NCBI GenBank assembly: GCA_963693285.1
Contig: OY848918.1
Location: forward strand, 19,479,484 to 19,543,483
Length of the DNA: 64,000 bases
Direction: 5' to 3'
DNA from: Xestospongia muta
Taxonomy: Eukaryota > Porifera > Demospongiae > Haplosclerida > Petrosiidae
The stretch's first letter is position 1. Each line of letters starts with the position of its first letter. Shown in pieces: positions 1 to 12,808 of the stretch. The position numbers and the translations under genes were made by a program. The notes under the pieces are model-generated. The model was not told where the DNA came from. It saw only the letters and a list, made by a program, of their open reading frames with translations, and did no database searches.

Positions 1-400
1 AAGGTGATGAAAGTGACAGTGATGTAGATGATACGTTTTTGGAAGAGAGGATTTGGGATGATCTGGAGTAAAATGAAGATGGTGTATTAGATAATAGTTT
101 CGGAGAATGTGATAGTAGCAGTAATGAAGGTGGTGATATTGAGAATGACACTGGCAATAGAACACGAACAGGACATTGTACTGTTAGAGGTTGTGTTAGA
201 GGACGTGGTACAGATGGTAGAAGTCATTGTATATTTAGGGGAAGTGGCACTGTTCAACAAAGAATTTTGATACTAGTAGAAGAGATGATACTCCTAGAAG
301 AAGACGTGGTCCAACTGGTGGGCGTGGTATACGAGGACATGGCCAAGGTAGAAGACAATCCACACAAGATATAAATTTGAATTAGATGGTAATTTTTTAA
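1..400 (+). pseudogene. piggyBac transposase N-terminal relic (copy A)
   Basis: This is the duplicate of the fragment starting at 52127; window base 1 corresponds to 52209. The translated product is acidic (Asp/Glu/Ser-rich) and then Arg/Gly-rich, as expected for the disordered N terminus of a piggyBac-type transposase. No DDD catalytic core follows in either copy. Copy A has a TAA stop near base 69, where copy B has TAT, and a one-base loss near 266 in a run of T. Copy B lacks both lesions but has its own stop, so the copies decayed separately. The start codon and terminal repeat lie outside the window. Confidence 0.6.
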
Positions 401-3055
401 TTTAAATTCAAGTTTTCTTAAAAATCATTTTGTATAGTAGCCAATGTTTTTTTCATTTATATTGTGTTACTTTAACAACGCATGCGTTTATCGAAGATAT
501 CAACAAACTCAGCATCGTCAATACTTCAAAATGGTATAAAAAAGTCAAAATGATAGAATTGACCCAAGTGGTCCTTTTTCCCATATCCAGTCACATATAT
601 TTAAAATAAAAAGGAGAAGACAATAGACAAACACATAGCTCATGCCATCTTATATAATAGTGATAATACAACTGCCTAGCCCAAATAAATTGATAAGACA
701 ACAGCTCTCCTTATATTGCACGTTGAAATCTTAACAAAATGAGATTCTTGACCTATTTTAAGATATATGCATTCACACAATAGCAAATTCATGTCGTTTT
801 TTAATTTAGCTGAATTATTGTTTATTACTAATAACTTACTCTATGTAGCAAATTAATATCCTACTGTAATTATCAAAAATAAATAATGATTAATAATTAT
901 TGGTCATCTTAGCTTCTCAACTTACATGCTGTTGCTGTCTCTGATGCATTTGGTAATACAATCAACTACAGAGCATTATAAACTGTTGATAAGCAGTGAG
1001 CTTTTACAATTCTAGTATGTCCTTCCCCAGCTTTGTCTAAAGCTTCTTTGATGACTTGTTCACTCTCACTCTATAGCATTGTTAATATGCCAACTATGGT
1101 TGTTATCATCTTTGGTAGTAGGTATTACTGGTTATGTTTTGTAATGGTTTCATACAACTACATTCTTATTCTATTTCTGTGTGTAATTGTGAATCAGTGT
1201 TGGAAGAAATATAGATCCAAGTTCAAAAAGAGGCAAGCCACATTATGAAAGTGTAATTATTAATATCTAATCATCTGAAAGTGATGAAATGAGACAAACA
1301 GCAAACTATTTTATTACTTGAGATTAAATCTAGCAATGTTCCAGATCATTAATAACAGTATTAGTAATTATAATATATATTATTACAATGTTCTATTTCT
1401 TGGTATATATTTATACTTACACATAATTGCAACCCAAACAGTAAAAGTATTATGTACCTGTAGTGTATACATTGAGACATAAGTAAGTCATGGAGATATT
1501 GTGATTTTCTATGCAAAAAAAATTAACCAACAATCAATACTGATGCTCACAAGTTTACATTACTCATTTATTTAGTGGTATTATCTACAGACTATACTTT
1601 GTTTAAGTGTGTTCTTCATGACAAGCACACCAGTTAATTAATAAAGAGAAATCAGTTTTATTTCATTGTTGCAATATAATTAAATTATATAAAATTAAAA
1701 TAACTTTTCAAGTCACATAACTTATATATATGGTTGTATATGAACAATTTTTTGCTTTTATATTAAATGACTTTGTATTATGGTATACTGTAACTAATAA
1801 TCAGACCTTTATAAACACCAATTAAACCAAGTTGTGGAAAATGTACAAGTAAATTAAACAGTTATTGTACACATATTGGGTTCATGCTGAAGGAGGAGTC
1901 TTCTGTGGATGCCATTCCATAGCATAATTAATATACTGATGCTTTTAAAATTGTCAATTTATTTACATATAACATGTATTTATACATTAATAAAAACATA
2001 CAAAACATGAAATATTTTCATATTCTAGTTCTCATTTGTCTGATTCATGTCAAGCTATATTGATAATTTTGACCTCGCTGTACATCTTTGAATAGTGCCT
2101 TGTTGTGATTTTTATCATCACTTTTGTATGTATGATTGTTATACAGCTACAGCTATAAATATTATTTTATAATCCTTATACTATTTATAAAAATAACATT
2201 ATCCCTTAGTCCAATATTATTTGTTGTTATATTTGTTATTTCAACACTTACCACTGCTGAACCACTTTCTTCTCACAATGTTCCTATATATGAATAAAAG
2301 TGATCAACTGTGGTACTTATTATGTATTGGTAATGTATCATACAAAATAACTTGCGTCTTAATTTGACACAGAGGAACTACATAATGTAAAATATGACCT
2401 TTTGTCTGATTGGAAAAGTCAGTAATATTATAATAAGAAGACTCATTGATTGACAATCATTAATTAAATGTCTAAAAATGGAAATTAATAGACAAATATT
2501 GTTTTTGAGTTTGTCAATATATCAAATTTTCCTTTTGAAAACTGGAGTTCACTAGATGTGTAGTAACAATAACAAAATTAGTTGAGATAATCTTTAATGA
2601 CACACATCCACAATTATGATACGAATAGAAAGCTTTGTTTGTATTTTAATCATTGCTACAAAATAAACAATACATCATGTGATTATTGCACATTATGTAG
2701 CATAATTTTTTTATTGTATACTAATACTTAATTCTCTTGGCTCAACATTAATGTATCATATTAAAGTTCAATAATTATGTATTTGGTTTTAGTCACTGTA
2801 TTAATTCTGATATGTTTGTTTGCACTGGTGGTGATATAGCTGTAATATTTACAGACACTCAATAAACCTCTTCTAATATGACACTTGTCAATGTTGTATT
2901 GTCACAGTCAAAGTATTTATATTATAACTTGCATTTATACCAGTTGTATTTCTATTCACTTTGATGCAACATGTAATACATAAAATCCCTAAAGGTGGTA
3001 CTGATGGGTTAATTGTACTATATGACCAGTCTTGTGTGGCTAAAATGAAAGTCAG
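401..3055. other. Non-coding spacer, copy A
   Basis: No gene is supported. The stretch is AT-rich. The longest open frame (1033-1248) starts at TTG, is hydrophobic and ends in a basic tail; it has no upstream exon that I can join. A segment at 1881-2501 is bounded on both sides by ATATTG and is missing from copy B. Confidence 0.5.
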
Positions 3056-3488
3056 GAGCATACTTGCTTTAGCTTTAATACTGGAAGAGTGAGAGTGTCC
3101 TTACTATTGTCATTTGATAAAAGTATGATGAATTCTCAATTTTCACTAAAATATGTAGACAAACATCATGGAGGTATTTTCCTATCAAGTAAACAAATTG
3201 ATGGTGTATGTATTACTGTTGTTCTATTTGTGTTTCCTGATGTAGTTAATTCACATATAGTATTTACCATAAACTAGAGATAATGTCTCTAAATATTTTA
3301 AATTTAACAAAAAAAAACAGTTGTATATCTCTCAGGTAGTAAGTGTACTCATATCAATTACAATGTTCTCAGTAAACTAGATGAATTAAAACATGGAAAA
3401 TTAAGTATTACAACACGAGGCAATCCACCATCATGGTCAGCTAAAATATATGTGTATTCTTGTCCTATAAGTTACATATTAAATGAAG
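3056..3488 (+). CDS. Two candidate exons of an unrecognised protein (copy A)
   Basis: Two open segments, 3056-3203 and 3336-3488, have compatible phases (1 to 1). They are bounded by plausible AG acceptors, and the second ends at a GTGAGT donor. Joined, they encode about 100 residues. The first half has alternating hydrophobic residues and a single early Cys; the second half contains Lys-Cys-Thr-His and Tyr-Ser-Cys-Pro patches. An extracellular beta-rich fold is possible, but I do not recognise the family. No first exon or downstream exon could be joined: the hairpin at 3695 and the LINE at 4.05 kb follow. In copy B the second exon has a TGA stop, so this may be a dead gene or an exon relic. 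Confidence 0.35.
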
Positions 3489-3630
3489 GTGAGTGTGTAT
3501 GTAATATAGCTTTATCACTGATATTTTATCTACAACAAAATGTAACAACACTACAGTCACTATTTCTATATACATCTATTGGTCAATGGTTGAATTAACT
3601 GTACACTCTTAAGAGAATATTTTGCAATTG

Positions 3631-3690
3631 AAATTATAAATACTAATTGCATTCCTTAGTAATAATCAAAAATTAATCATTCCATAAAAA
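3631..3690. repeat. Dispersed about 55-bp repeat
   Basis: A conserved block containing TTGCATTCCTTAGTAATAAT recurs at 3631-3690, 22677-22735, 23376-23420 and 55996-56050. It has more weakly similar flanking sequence upstream (a tract like AATTATAAATACT). It looks like one end of an old dispersed repeat; no coding potential was seen. Confidence 0.6.
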
Positions 3691-3694
3691 ACAA

Positions 3695-3726
3695 CCAGGC
3701 GTTCTACTCTTTAGTAGAACGCCTGG
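3695..3726. repeat. Perfect 14-bp hairpin, GC-rich
   Basis: The arms CCAGGCGTTCTACT (3695-3708) and their exact complement (3713-3726) flank a four-base CTTT loop. The duplicate at 56060-56091 is identical. It stands out as a GC-rich island in AT-rich DNA and may be the tip of a fold-back MITE. Confidence 0.8.
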
Positions 3727-3799
3727 GTACGAGGCTATGTAGACACATACTTGTAGTATAAGTGTTATTAGTATAATATGAGTATTATATTATTATTAC

Positions 3800-4051
3800 T
3801 GTGGCGTGTAATTCAAAAGACTTCCGAACACCCTCGCTAAAGTCGTATTATTGAGTTTATTAAGTTAACCACAGATACTTGTGTAGTGTTTCTGTATTTT
3901 TGAAAAAAAACTTAATACGAGGAGTGGCATGGAGTCCCTTTTTCCTGTATACATATAGTTTTGTTTCTCTATGAGTTGATTTGATGACTGCTAGAAAAAC
4001 TAAATGAAATTATTACTAATGAAGTATTTTTTTCTATAGGGTCAAATTTGC

Positions 4052-4096
<45 letters not shown>

Positions 4097-5841
4097 TGTT
4101 TCCCAATGCAACAAAATGATATGAAATAATTTGGCAGATGAGAATCAAAGTCAAAGGAGCTGCATTGGAGACATGCCAATACTTTCTACTGGCACCCACC
4201 TGGTTAATTAAGAGAGAGTTGATTGGTTAAATTTAGGGTAGATAGGGAGATGACTGCACTTGTTACAGGGACATACGACATGAAAAGTACATGTGTTGGA
4301 TGGATCAAAATAATGTAAGTGGCTCCAGAGCACCTGCTTTAGATGTAGTTTGATAGTAGGGAGTGAAATAGAGAAATTAATTGGTGGAAGGGAATTCTAT
4401 AGATGAACTAGACGACAAAAGTAGGAATGCTGAGAGAGTCTTGTTGGCTGAGAGCAATGAACTGATTTGGAAAAGGAAGAGGATCGTGTCTTGGCACTAA
4501 ATAAAAGAAACATAATCAAGTACCGAGAAACTAGGGTCAGGGAACTTCAGACACTTGATGAAAAACATGATATCAGAAAGCTCAAACACATACATCAGTG
4601 GAAGCAGTTTGAGAGAGATAAGCCTGTTCGGATCCCGATAGTTAGAAGAGTAATCACCCAGAACAAATTTAGTTGCACATCACTGGATTCTCTCTAGGGA
4701 AGTGAAATCTTTCACAAGACGTGGTCTCGAAACTTGAAAACAGTAAGTAAGTTTAGATCGCACCAATGAAAGATAGAGGAGTTTCTTGACTTTCACTGAA
4801 ATAGTGGATGAGAAGGTTCGTCATATCAGACATAGCTTGCAATATGCTTCACGGGAGATCATGTCGTAATGGTGTAACCAAGAGAGATTATTGGAGAAAA
4901 TAACTTCAAGGTCCTTACATTGGTTTGTATCCATCTATAAAATAAAACAAATTATATTATATACATCACAATAGCACTACTATATGTATGGTCTGTCACT
5001 GTTACTATTATGTTTGGTAAGTCACTGTCGTTATTGTGTTGTCAACATACCATCTATTCAAATTCATTGTTGCGTAAATTGGGCACTTATCAATTGTAGC
5101 TTTCACAAAGTAATGTCTATCTTTAGTAAAATTCCTTTATTTCTAATTTCTTATATATTTCAGACAATGAGAACTATATTTCCTATGTATAAGTTGGACA
5201 TGATCACTTATTATATATTCAACTAATCATTGGTCACCTGATCAGTCAGTTCCAATCATTATACACTCTGAACCAAAACTGTAGTAAAGAGGAGGGGATA
5301 TCATATATCAGTTATAAGGGCTAGCTATCGTTTCTTAGTACCTTCCCAAAAGCCTCACAATGAAGTTTGAAATCTTGGGTAATTACTGATGAATGTGTAA
5401 CTGGGACATTTACACTAAAAAACCAGAGGACATGTACAGTGATGGTGATTTACCATTGTTGACATGTGTCTATTTCCCTCACAACATACCTTTGAGGTTA
5501 GGGATATAATTTCTTTGAAAACTACATAAGTCTGTACTTATGTAGACAATTATTAGAAACTGATTTTTAAAGCTGTGATAGAGTCAGGCTAAACTGAAAA
5601 CGAATACCTGAATGGTTCTAGAAAAAACAAAAATAATAAATGAAATGGTGAAATGACAACATACTATGATGGATTCATACTTGGAGTTAAATGTATGAAT
5701 TAGAAAGTTGTAGCTACCATTTTTAGCAGTTATGGTGACTATAGTGAATTAAGATTCAAACATGAACCCATATTTATCAAGAGGACATTGAGTAGAAATT
5801 AATGGTATAAATTAATATTTTCCAACTAATTACACGCCACA
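3800..5841. repeat. 14-bp inverted repeats flanking the LINE region
   Basis: TGTGGCGTGTAATT at 3800-3813 has its exact complement at 5828-5841, about 2.0 kb apart. In copy B the left arm (about 56166) has one change and the right arm (about 58310) is degraded. It could be the terminal repeats of a non-autonomous element into which the LINE inserted, but no target-site duplication is clear and chance is not excluded. Confidence 0.3.
4054..4935 (-). mobile_element. 5'-truncated CR1/L2-like LINE, RT C-terminal end (copy A)
   Basis: On the minus strand, broken frames encode the C-terminal part of a non-LTR reverse-transcriptase ORF2. Recognisable pieces include SWLHHYDMISREAYCKLCLI, MYVFELSDIMFFIKCLK, then a Thr-Arg-Ser-Ser-Ser stretch and a terminal Cys/His patch like HVVCPCNKCS. 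Several stops interrupt it. At the 3' end (low coordinates) a TGCATTGGGAAACAAATAAT-type terminus runs into (AAT)n, which appears on the plus strand as (TTA)n at about 4055-4095; such microsatellite tails are typical of CR1/L2-type LINEs. The 5' end is truncated within the RT. The plus-strand reading frame at 4467-4697 is the antisense of this element. Confidence 0.75.
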
Positions 5842-5953
5842 CTCATAAAAGAGTACATCATGTACAAAGAATCTAAAACTGCTATTGCTCTAACATACAG
5901 ATTTCTGTAGTAGCTTGAGCCCTTATCAATATACAGTCAACAATACATACATA

Positions 5954-5984
<31 letters not shown>

Positions 5985-8900
5985 GCTAAGTACCTGCCAC
6001 ACTACAGGATAATGGCTCAATACGACTAAGTGAACGTCATTTCCGTGTCCCCAGTGTAAAAAGTGACTGTAAAATATACATCAAAAGATAATCTGGTAAA
6101 AGAAAACAAACCAACATCAAATGTTACATATGTTATAATCATCTATGAATATATCCTTGTTTAAAGATGTATCATACATTCAAAAACTATAAAAACATGC
6201 ATCCAATATATTAGTCAAATATATTATTTTATATTAATACACACTCACACACATTCATATTGTTAACATTGTAATTCATATTATTATATTTTCCAGGTAT
6301 AAGGCATAGACAGTAAAATACACATACACACTGTCAAATATGCACAATCAAAACAATGCAGACCCTTACACAGTCATATCTGCTGTTTCCTCAACATTCT
6401 ATCTTGAAATTAACTCAAATGTCATAGTTCATTAATGTTCAGTCAAACACATGGAGGTCAAAACAACATTAACACATGCACTTTATTCTACTCCAAACTT
6501 GCCTGATAACGAGCTTGTGAAAAAGAAAAGGGAATGAAATACAAATGAAGACTACTTTTACGAAAATTTTGTTTATTTCGTAAAAACCATACCATTTGTA
6601 CAAAACAATAGTACTAAGACTTGACAGACCTCAACTATCTCACTGCAATTGTCAACCCGTAGCAAAACATACGAGCTTTTTTAAATTTCTACTATTAATA
6701 GAAGTGCTTCTACTCTAAATAGAAGTAACTGAAAATTCAATCTAATTTTATCACGCACCACAAAACAACATACAATTTTTGCATATCGCAGATGAAGAAT
6801 TATTATAAAATTGAATCTGCTGTTAATCATCTGTGGGTCGATGCTAATATTTTAATGAAAAAATGGAAATTCGAACAACAAGTAGCTAATGTTAAGGATA
6901 TAAAACCTTATAATATCATGATAATTAATCGCAATAGAAATGAATAAAGATAGCAGTATGTAGATTATACAAATTATGCTTATAATTTGTTTCTTCCAAC
7001 AATTTAATAGAATATAGAAGAGTATTCTAAATAAAGAAGCAGAGGGAACAAATCATTGTAATGAAGCAGATGTATGAGAAAAGTGTATTGAGAGCATGAT
7101 ATGGTAATAATGATGAGAACTATGAGTAGGGGATGGTTTAAAAGTGAATATGCCAGGGGATGGTTTAAAAGTGAATATGCCAGAAAGGAGCTAGAGTATT
7201 TTGTCGATGATTTTGAAGCCTTTTTATATTCAGTAGTAGTGGTTGTGTTGTAGTTGTCAAAGTGGAGAAAAAATACATACAATGTTTGTATTAACTAACT
7301 TTAAGTCAGGATTATTTTTAATAAGATTTATTACATGTGAAGGATTAGCTATGATGTTAAACTCTACTACAATAAATACAGCACTTTTAATACTTATGAA
7401 GAAATGAAAAATAAAGAGTGAAAAAATAATAGATCAACACAACTGATCCATTGACAAATGACAAAAAATATTTTGTATTAAAATGTCATAAATAAAATCA
7501 TTTACTGTTTGAATTGGTATGGTTCATTTAAGTCAATGACATTCTAGTAGCTAGTAATGATTGAACAACAAATTTATAGAGAATGACAGAGATAAAAATT
7601 GAAGTAATACAGCATTTATAGCTAATAAGATGTCATTGTATATTGCGAGATAAAAAGAACTGCAACTTTTTGTGAATGTTTGAATGGTTTAAGAAATCGA
7701 TGTTCATGCAAAAGGAAAAGTTATAAGGTAATGAGTGGAAAGAACTCCTAGATAGACAAGAAACATTTTCCATTAATTTCCATTAAGTTATCTTCGTACA
7801 CATTGTCTTTAAATTTTATGTGTGTGACAATTTACACATGTCAATAATTTTTTGTGAATAAATTTTTTGTAACCCTCAAAAAACAATAGAGTTGTCATTA
7901 ATAAAGGGATGTATTTGATCTAGCTGTTTGAACCTCTGTCATTAGCAAAATTCAACACCGTATTCATTGCCTCTCCTGAGGATGAATTGGAGTGATACGC
8001 TTAGACATTTAAAATTTAAGAGAAACCTTTCACATGACAAAAATGATACTAGGCCATCAGCAAAACTTTTCTTTGTTTATGAACCAAAGTACCATTTAAA
8101 ATACCTTTCTTTCTCCACTGTTAGAGATTTGCAGTTACTGTATGATTGTGTTACATTTCAAGCCTTTTACACTCTTCTTTGTTTGACAACCATGAGAACT
8201 ATTTTAGCATGTGTTGCATGTGACCTTAATTCAATTTGAAAAGTTTGTGAATTTTCAAATTTTAATGCTACTTTGATTGTTTAAAGGGCATGAAAGAGTT
8301 CGTGACATCACCATTTGGAAGTAAGCCATTGTATAGTGGCTTTGAGAAGTGGACTTCTTAAGATATAGACATACACCAATCTAAAACTTTGATGTGTCAA
8401 GAAACTCGTACATGTTCTGATTGTATGTATCATTTACAATTATTCACCAGGACAATACACATATTTCATTAAAAGTATTTTGACCACTAACATTACCTCA
8501 GTAATGTAAGGAATATCTTTCATTTAAAAAACATAAAGAGAAAACTATATAACTATAAAAATGACAACAATGTGCCTCTTTAATTAGAAATTAAGTGTAT
8601 GTTGTTTCAAGATGTTAGAAAAAGTAAACAAACATATTTGCAATAACTGCTATGAGTAAAGTGAGGGTGAGAATTGTCTCATTTGTTCATGTAATCTTTT
8701 AAGTTTCAGATCCTATTAAAGAACATAAAAACTATTTTATTTGCGATTTGTAGTTATTGGTAAATGTATAATCATTATGACATTTTGCCTAATTTAGTTG
8801 ACCCATTTTTTGATTGTACTTTAGAAAATAAATGACATAACAGTTATATTATCATTTTTAGACAAGGACAAATCTAATTCTTCAGCATTAAAGTCATCGT

Positions 8901-11900
8901 TAAAATAAATAAAATGTATATTCTGTAATTTTAAAATGATCTCTTATTTTTTTACAATCTTGCACTTCTTCTTACTTGCAAATATTACCCTTTATATTAT
9001 ACAAACTAACTTAGTGATTAATGCTTATATTTACTAATGGCATTCTAAAATATTCAATGTAATAATTTCACCAATATTCTAGTGTATATAATGTATATAA
9101 TAACATGATGACTGAATACGTGCTACTGCACATACCTTCAATGTGAGCAGGATAGTCTTTTTCTACAGGAACAAGTTTATATCATAGTTGTTTCCTCCTC
9201 ATTAACAATATTACTGCTAGAAAAAAAATCCCATTTGCTAAACATACAAAATAACACTGAATTATCTAAGTGCACAACTAAACCCATACCTTTCACATCT
9301 ATCTTGACAGACATTTGAAAAGTAACAAATGTTTGAAATACATAATGTTCTACTTAAACAAAAGGCATCAAAAACTTTATAATGAATATTATCTGCTTGA
9401 TTGATCCTCACAATGCAGGCATTCTGTACAAACTGATAAATTTTATCGATGTTCCCAGTAAAATCCATCATTTATTATGATTGCTGAATTACAAAACATT
9501 CTTTTATGAAATGAAGTAGTTATATATTCATTAGGAAATATGATTAAGCAGTATTATAGTTCATAAGAGGAACAGCAACACAAACATAGTTTATACCATA
9601 GTCACACATGAGAGAAGCTTGTGAGGGGATATAACACAACTACACATAATTCTACTAATTGAGATAAAACTTGTACATGAGTAATGATCAAATACAGTAG
9701 AACAAAGTACAACAGATGAATGTGTATAATATTTAAAGAAATGATCACCATACCATTGTACAAGAGCCAGAATATTGAACTTTATGAGTAGATGTCTTCA
9801 GAGTGATGCAATAACATTATGTTTAATAATGATATTATTTTTTCATATTCAAATAAGTGCTTCATCTTGAGTATCTGTTCCCGAAACATTAGGCCATTTA
9901 GTAACAATTGGAGCAGACTTTTGTGAACAAAAAATGCATGAAATAAATTCTTCACGATACATTTTTGTATTCTTTGCAAAACGTGAATATCTTGACAATG
10001 TCCATTGTTTGATACAAGAGGTTGTACATTCTACGTAAGTAGAAAAGCTCATTGTCACTGAGTACTTCTCTTTGAAAAGCAAACTAAGTCCTGGTGAATT
10101 TTTTCAGCATCAATTTTCGACACAGAGCATGAAAAACTCTTTATTTGTTGCATTATCAAAAGATCTTGTGACTGACCAAACTAACTATAATTACTTTCAG
10201 ATTTCAATTGAGTCTGTTCATATATAGTTGATAGAAAGTCATCCTCATGGTTCGTTAAAATACTTAATTGTTTGACCCTCTGCATTTCTGAAAACTTTAA
10301 AAACATTTATTTTTCTGGCAAATCTAATTGCTAATCCTAGAAATACACAATGCATAGGATCAAAGACATGCCAACATATTACATTAAAGTGAGGAAAAAC
10401 AAAATTTCAGAGTATTTAACACCATATTCACAATAAATGCAAAATTCCTCCTTAAGGAAGTAGTGAGGAACAAAACTTGATTGGACAACTATTTATCCTT
10501 TAAGTGTTATTCTGATTTCTATTTATGATAGAAATTATTCTTTTTATGAAATTAAAAATAATTTATTGTGATCAGCTATGAGGCATTGTGGGCAGGAGAG
10601 ATGCATAGAAATAGTACTATTTTCTTCATACAAATGGTAGTTTTTTACTCACATGTTGTTTAGAAATGGTCTTAATTTTATTTGTATCCCCTTTTCTTTC
10701 TAAGTTTGGGATAGTTTGGAGTTGAAATGAAGTGTATGGGTAAAAGTTCCAATTGATCTTATTGTGTAATTAAATGATAGTTGATGATAAAGTTTGACTT
10801 GAATACAAGGTAGGTTGAATTTGACATAAATAGCAGATAAGACTTTACTTAGATTGATACATGTTGATTGTGTACATTTGTGTTATCCTGTCTATGTCTT
10901 ATACTTGGAGATATTATTATAATATGAATTACAATTTTAACAGGTTGATAATGAAGATACAAATTTTAATGTTTGTATGTGTATTTGTAAAATAATATGT
11001 TTGACTAACGTATAGGATGTATGTTCTGATAGTACTCTTTGAGTGTATAATACTTTTTAAAACAAAGATATGTATTCATAGATGAATATAACATATGTCA
11101 CATTTGATGTTGATTTGTTTTCTTTACCAGATTGTCTTCTGCTTTATACTTTACAATACATTTTCGCACTTGGAGACTGGGAAATAATGATCACATAGTC
11201 AGATAGGGATATCTTGTGCTACGGCAGGTAATAATTGCAAATTAAAAAAGGCATGAGCTAACTCTATACAGAAATCCATATAAGAGACATGTACAATAAC
11301 TTTGTTTAATATATTTTCTCTGTACATGATGTATTGATTAATAAAAGTGATGTCTACCAAGTGGAAAAAAAATTGTTTCCGTCATTTTTTGAAACTGTGA
11401 ATAATCCCTAGTATGTAACAAACTGATCCTTGTTGTGTACACCTCCCATGTAAGTTCTGTAATCGTGAATGATTGTTGGATTCTGCATGGTCATAACTCT
11501 CTCTCAGGAAGAATTGGTTCATCCTTGAATCTTGACTAAAAACTCATCATTAATAGTAGAAAGGACAACTACAACTTTCTTATCCATCCACTAAACTCTA
11601 AGTACGTACCCATGTTAGTAACTTGTCCTTTTACCTTTTCTAGTTCTTTCTTTTATAACTAATCATTTATTCCTTTTTCTGTTAAGGTTGACTATACCAC
11701 AAATTCTAGAATTAGTTTCATATAGCTGTCTACGCAAGTACAGACTTATTCAAATGTTAAAAAAAGTTGAAACCCTAAATTTGAAGGATAACAATCTCTG
11801 GGAGAACATCATGAGTTGACAATGGTAAATCATCATCTGGTTTCTCTGACTTCCACTGTAGAGGTCCCAGTTCTTTATGCAGCTACTTTTTGGCATCAGC

Positions 11901-12526
11901 AAATACCGAAAGCCTTCATCTCCTATTTGCATAGATTTTTGGGAATGTAACGATAAGAGCTATTTTTTAGTATTTCATGAATTTAGGAAAAAAAGAACAA
12001 TGAGCAAATTTTCTAGATCAGAACTTATGGATTTTTTCAATGAACTATGGACAGACACCCCAAAAAATTAAACATTGTACCAAACAAACTTTGATAGTCA
12101 GCAATATTTTGACCATCCTCAGCAACATCTTAGAGCTCGAGTCCATGATTTTGCTAATCGTAAATTCACTCTACAAGAGCTATTATTTTCAAGGATTAGT
12201 AATCAGTATAGGTGTTATTAGCTTGCAATCTATTCCTATTTACTAGAGTACAAGTTGCTTTTTTTCTCAGTAATTAGTTTTACAAATGATGTTTCGAAGT
12301 AAGGTTCCTTTCTAAAAAGTTCGTCGGCGGATGTCATAAATTCGTTACGAACATACATCGTTTAATTCATGGTAGTCACGTATCTATCTTGGTAGGTATA
12401 CAGTAACTAAGAAAGTCTCATATGCTTGAGCAGCTGTTTCTAAGGAATACTGAGCTTTTCACTGTAATAACTGTGAAACTATATCTTATTTAACTTATTG
12501 TTTATTCTTTAGAGTTATACTAAGTA
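4936..12526. other. Long spacer without a supported gene
   Basis: No gene is supported. It contains an (AT)n tract (about 5959-5984), a 27-bp tandem duplication at about 7132-7183, and a 9-bp-arm hairpin near 6969-6990. A short open segment (4984-5016) looks like a signal peptide followed by GTAAGT in both copies, but no downstream exon joins it. Two competing open frames overlap at about 5390-5510. Minus-strand frames at 9849-10082 and 61130-60927 share a Cys-x2-Cys patch but are broken. The segmental duplication ends at about 10923. Confidence 0.5.
5959..5984. repeat. (AT)n microsatellite
   Basis: A pure AT dinucleotide tract. The orthologous position in copy B (about 58448-58530) has grown to more than 80 bp, so the locus is length-unstable. 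Confidence 0.9.
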
Positions 12527-12530
12527 ATAT

Positions 12531-12590
12531 GTGACCCAATATGAGAAAATCAGTCATTTTGCGAATTCGGTACATTTTCAGTATACGCAA
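12531..12590 (+). repeat. Left terminal inverted repeat of the 3.65-kb transposon
   Basis: It begins GTGACCCAAT and pairs with the right terminus at 16135-16177 over about 40 bp with a few mismatches and one gap. It is nearly identical over 66 bp (one mismatch) to the orphan end at 27209, so the family has moved more than once. Confidence 0.85.
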
Positions 12591-12808
12591 AAACATAATA
12601 AAATAAAAATTTTATGGAAATTTCTTTTTTGATATAATATTGTTAAACGAAGGTTTACCGTTCATTTGACATCAAATCTGAACCCCTTCTGTACGCGAGC
12701 ACTGAGAAACGAGACGAATGTTTCCTCTCATTAAAAATGTACGGAGCGCGCGGTGCGTCTTTTACGTAACGTTGCGATGGCAACCATTATCTGTAAACAA
12801 AATTTAAA

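Larger units (their letters stand above)
1..10923. repeat. Segmental duplication copy A, block 1
   Basis: The block aligns collinearly with 52209-61935 at a few percent divergence, in introns, spacers and repeats alike. Examples are 1033-1248 against 53241-53456, 3089-3277 against 55453-55641, and 4984-5226 against 57373-57615. Copy A has about 0.6 kb (1881-2501), 0.75 kb (about 6985-7745) and 0.56 kb (about 8053-8612) that copy B lacks. Copy B carries a 771-bp MITE and a palindromic insertion that copy A lacks. The left edge is beyond the window. Confidence 0.93.

Noticed and set aside
1033..1248. Hydrophobic 71-codon frame conserved at 53241-53456
   Set aside because: It starts at TTG, has no ATG near the start, no splice partners and no recognised domain. 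Conservation is explained by the recent duplication.
4467..4697. Lys/Arg-rich plus-strand frame
   Set aside because: It is the antisense of the LINE reverse-transcriptase fragment.
4984..5226. ATG with a signal-peptide-like start followed by GTAAGT
   Set aside because: No downstream exon with matching phase or domain could be found; conserved only through the duplication.
5390..5515. Exon-like open segment ending at GTTAGG
   Set aside because: Two overlapping frames are equally open and the borders are weak; cannot choose or support either.
7132..7183. Two direct repeats of about 27 bp
   Set aside because: A simple tandem duplication without spacers; not a CRISPR array.
7004..7282. Minus-strand frame rich in Tyr, Leu and Ser
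   Set aside because: Low-complexity translation of AT-rich DNA, and the segment is deleted in copy B.
9262..10082. Minus-strand frames with a Cys-x2-Cys patch, related to 60927-61130
   Set aside because: Frames differ between copies, contain stops and shifts, and match no family that I know; too weak to list as a gene.
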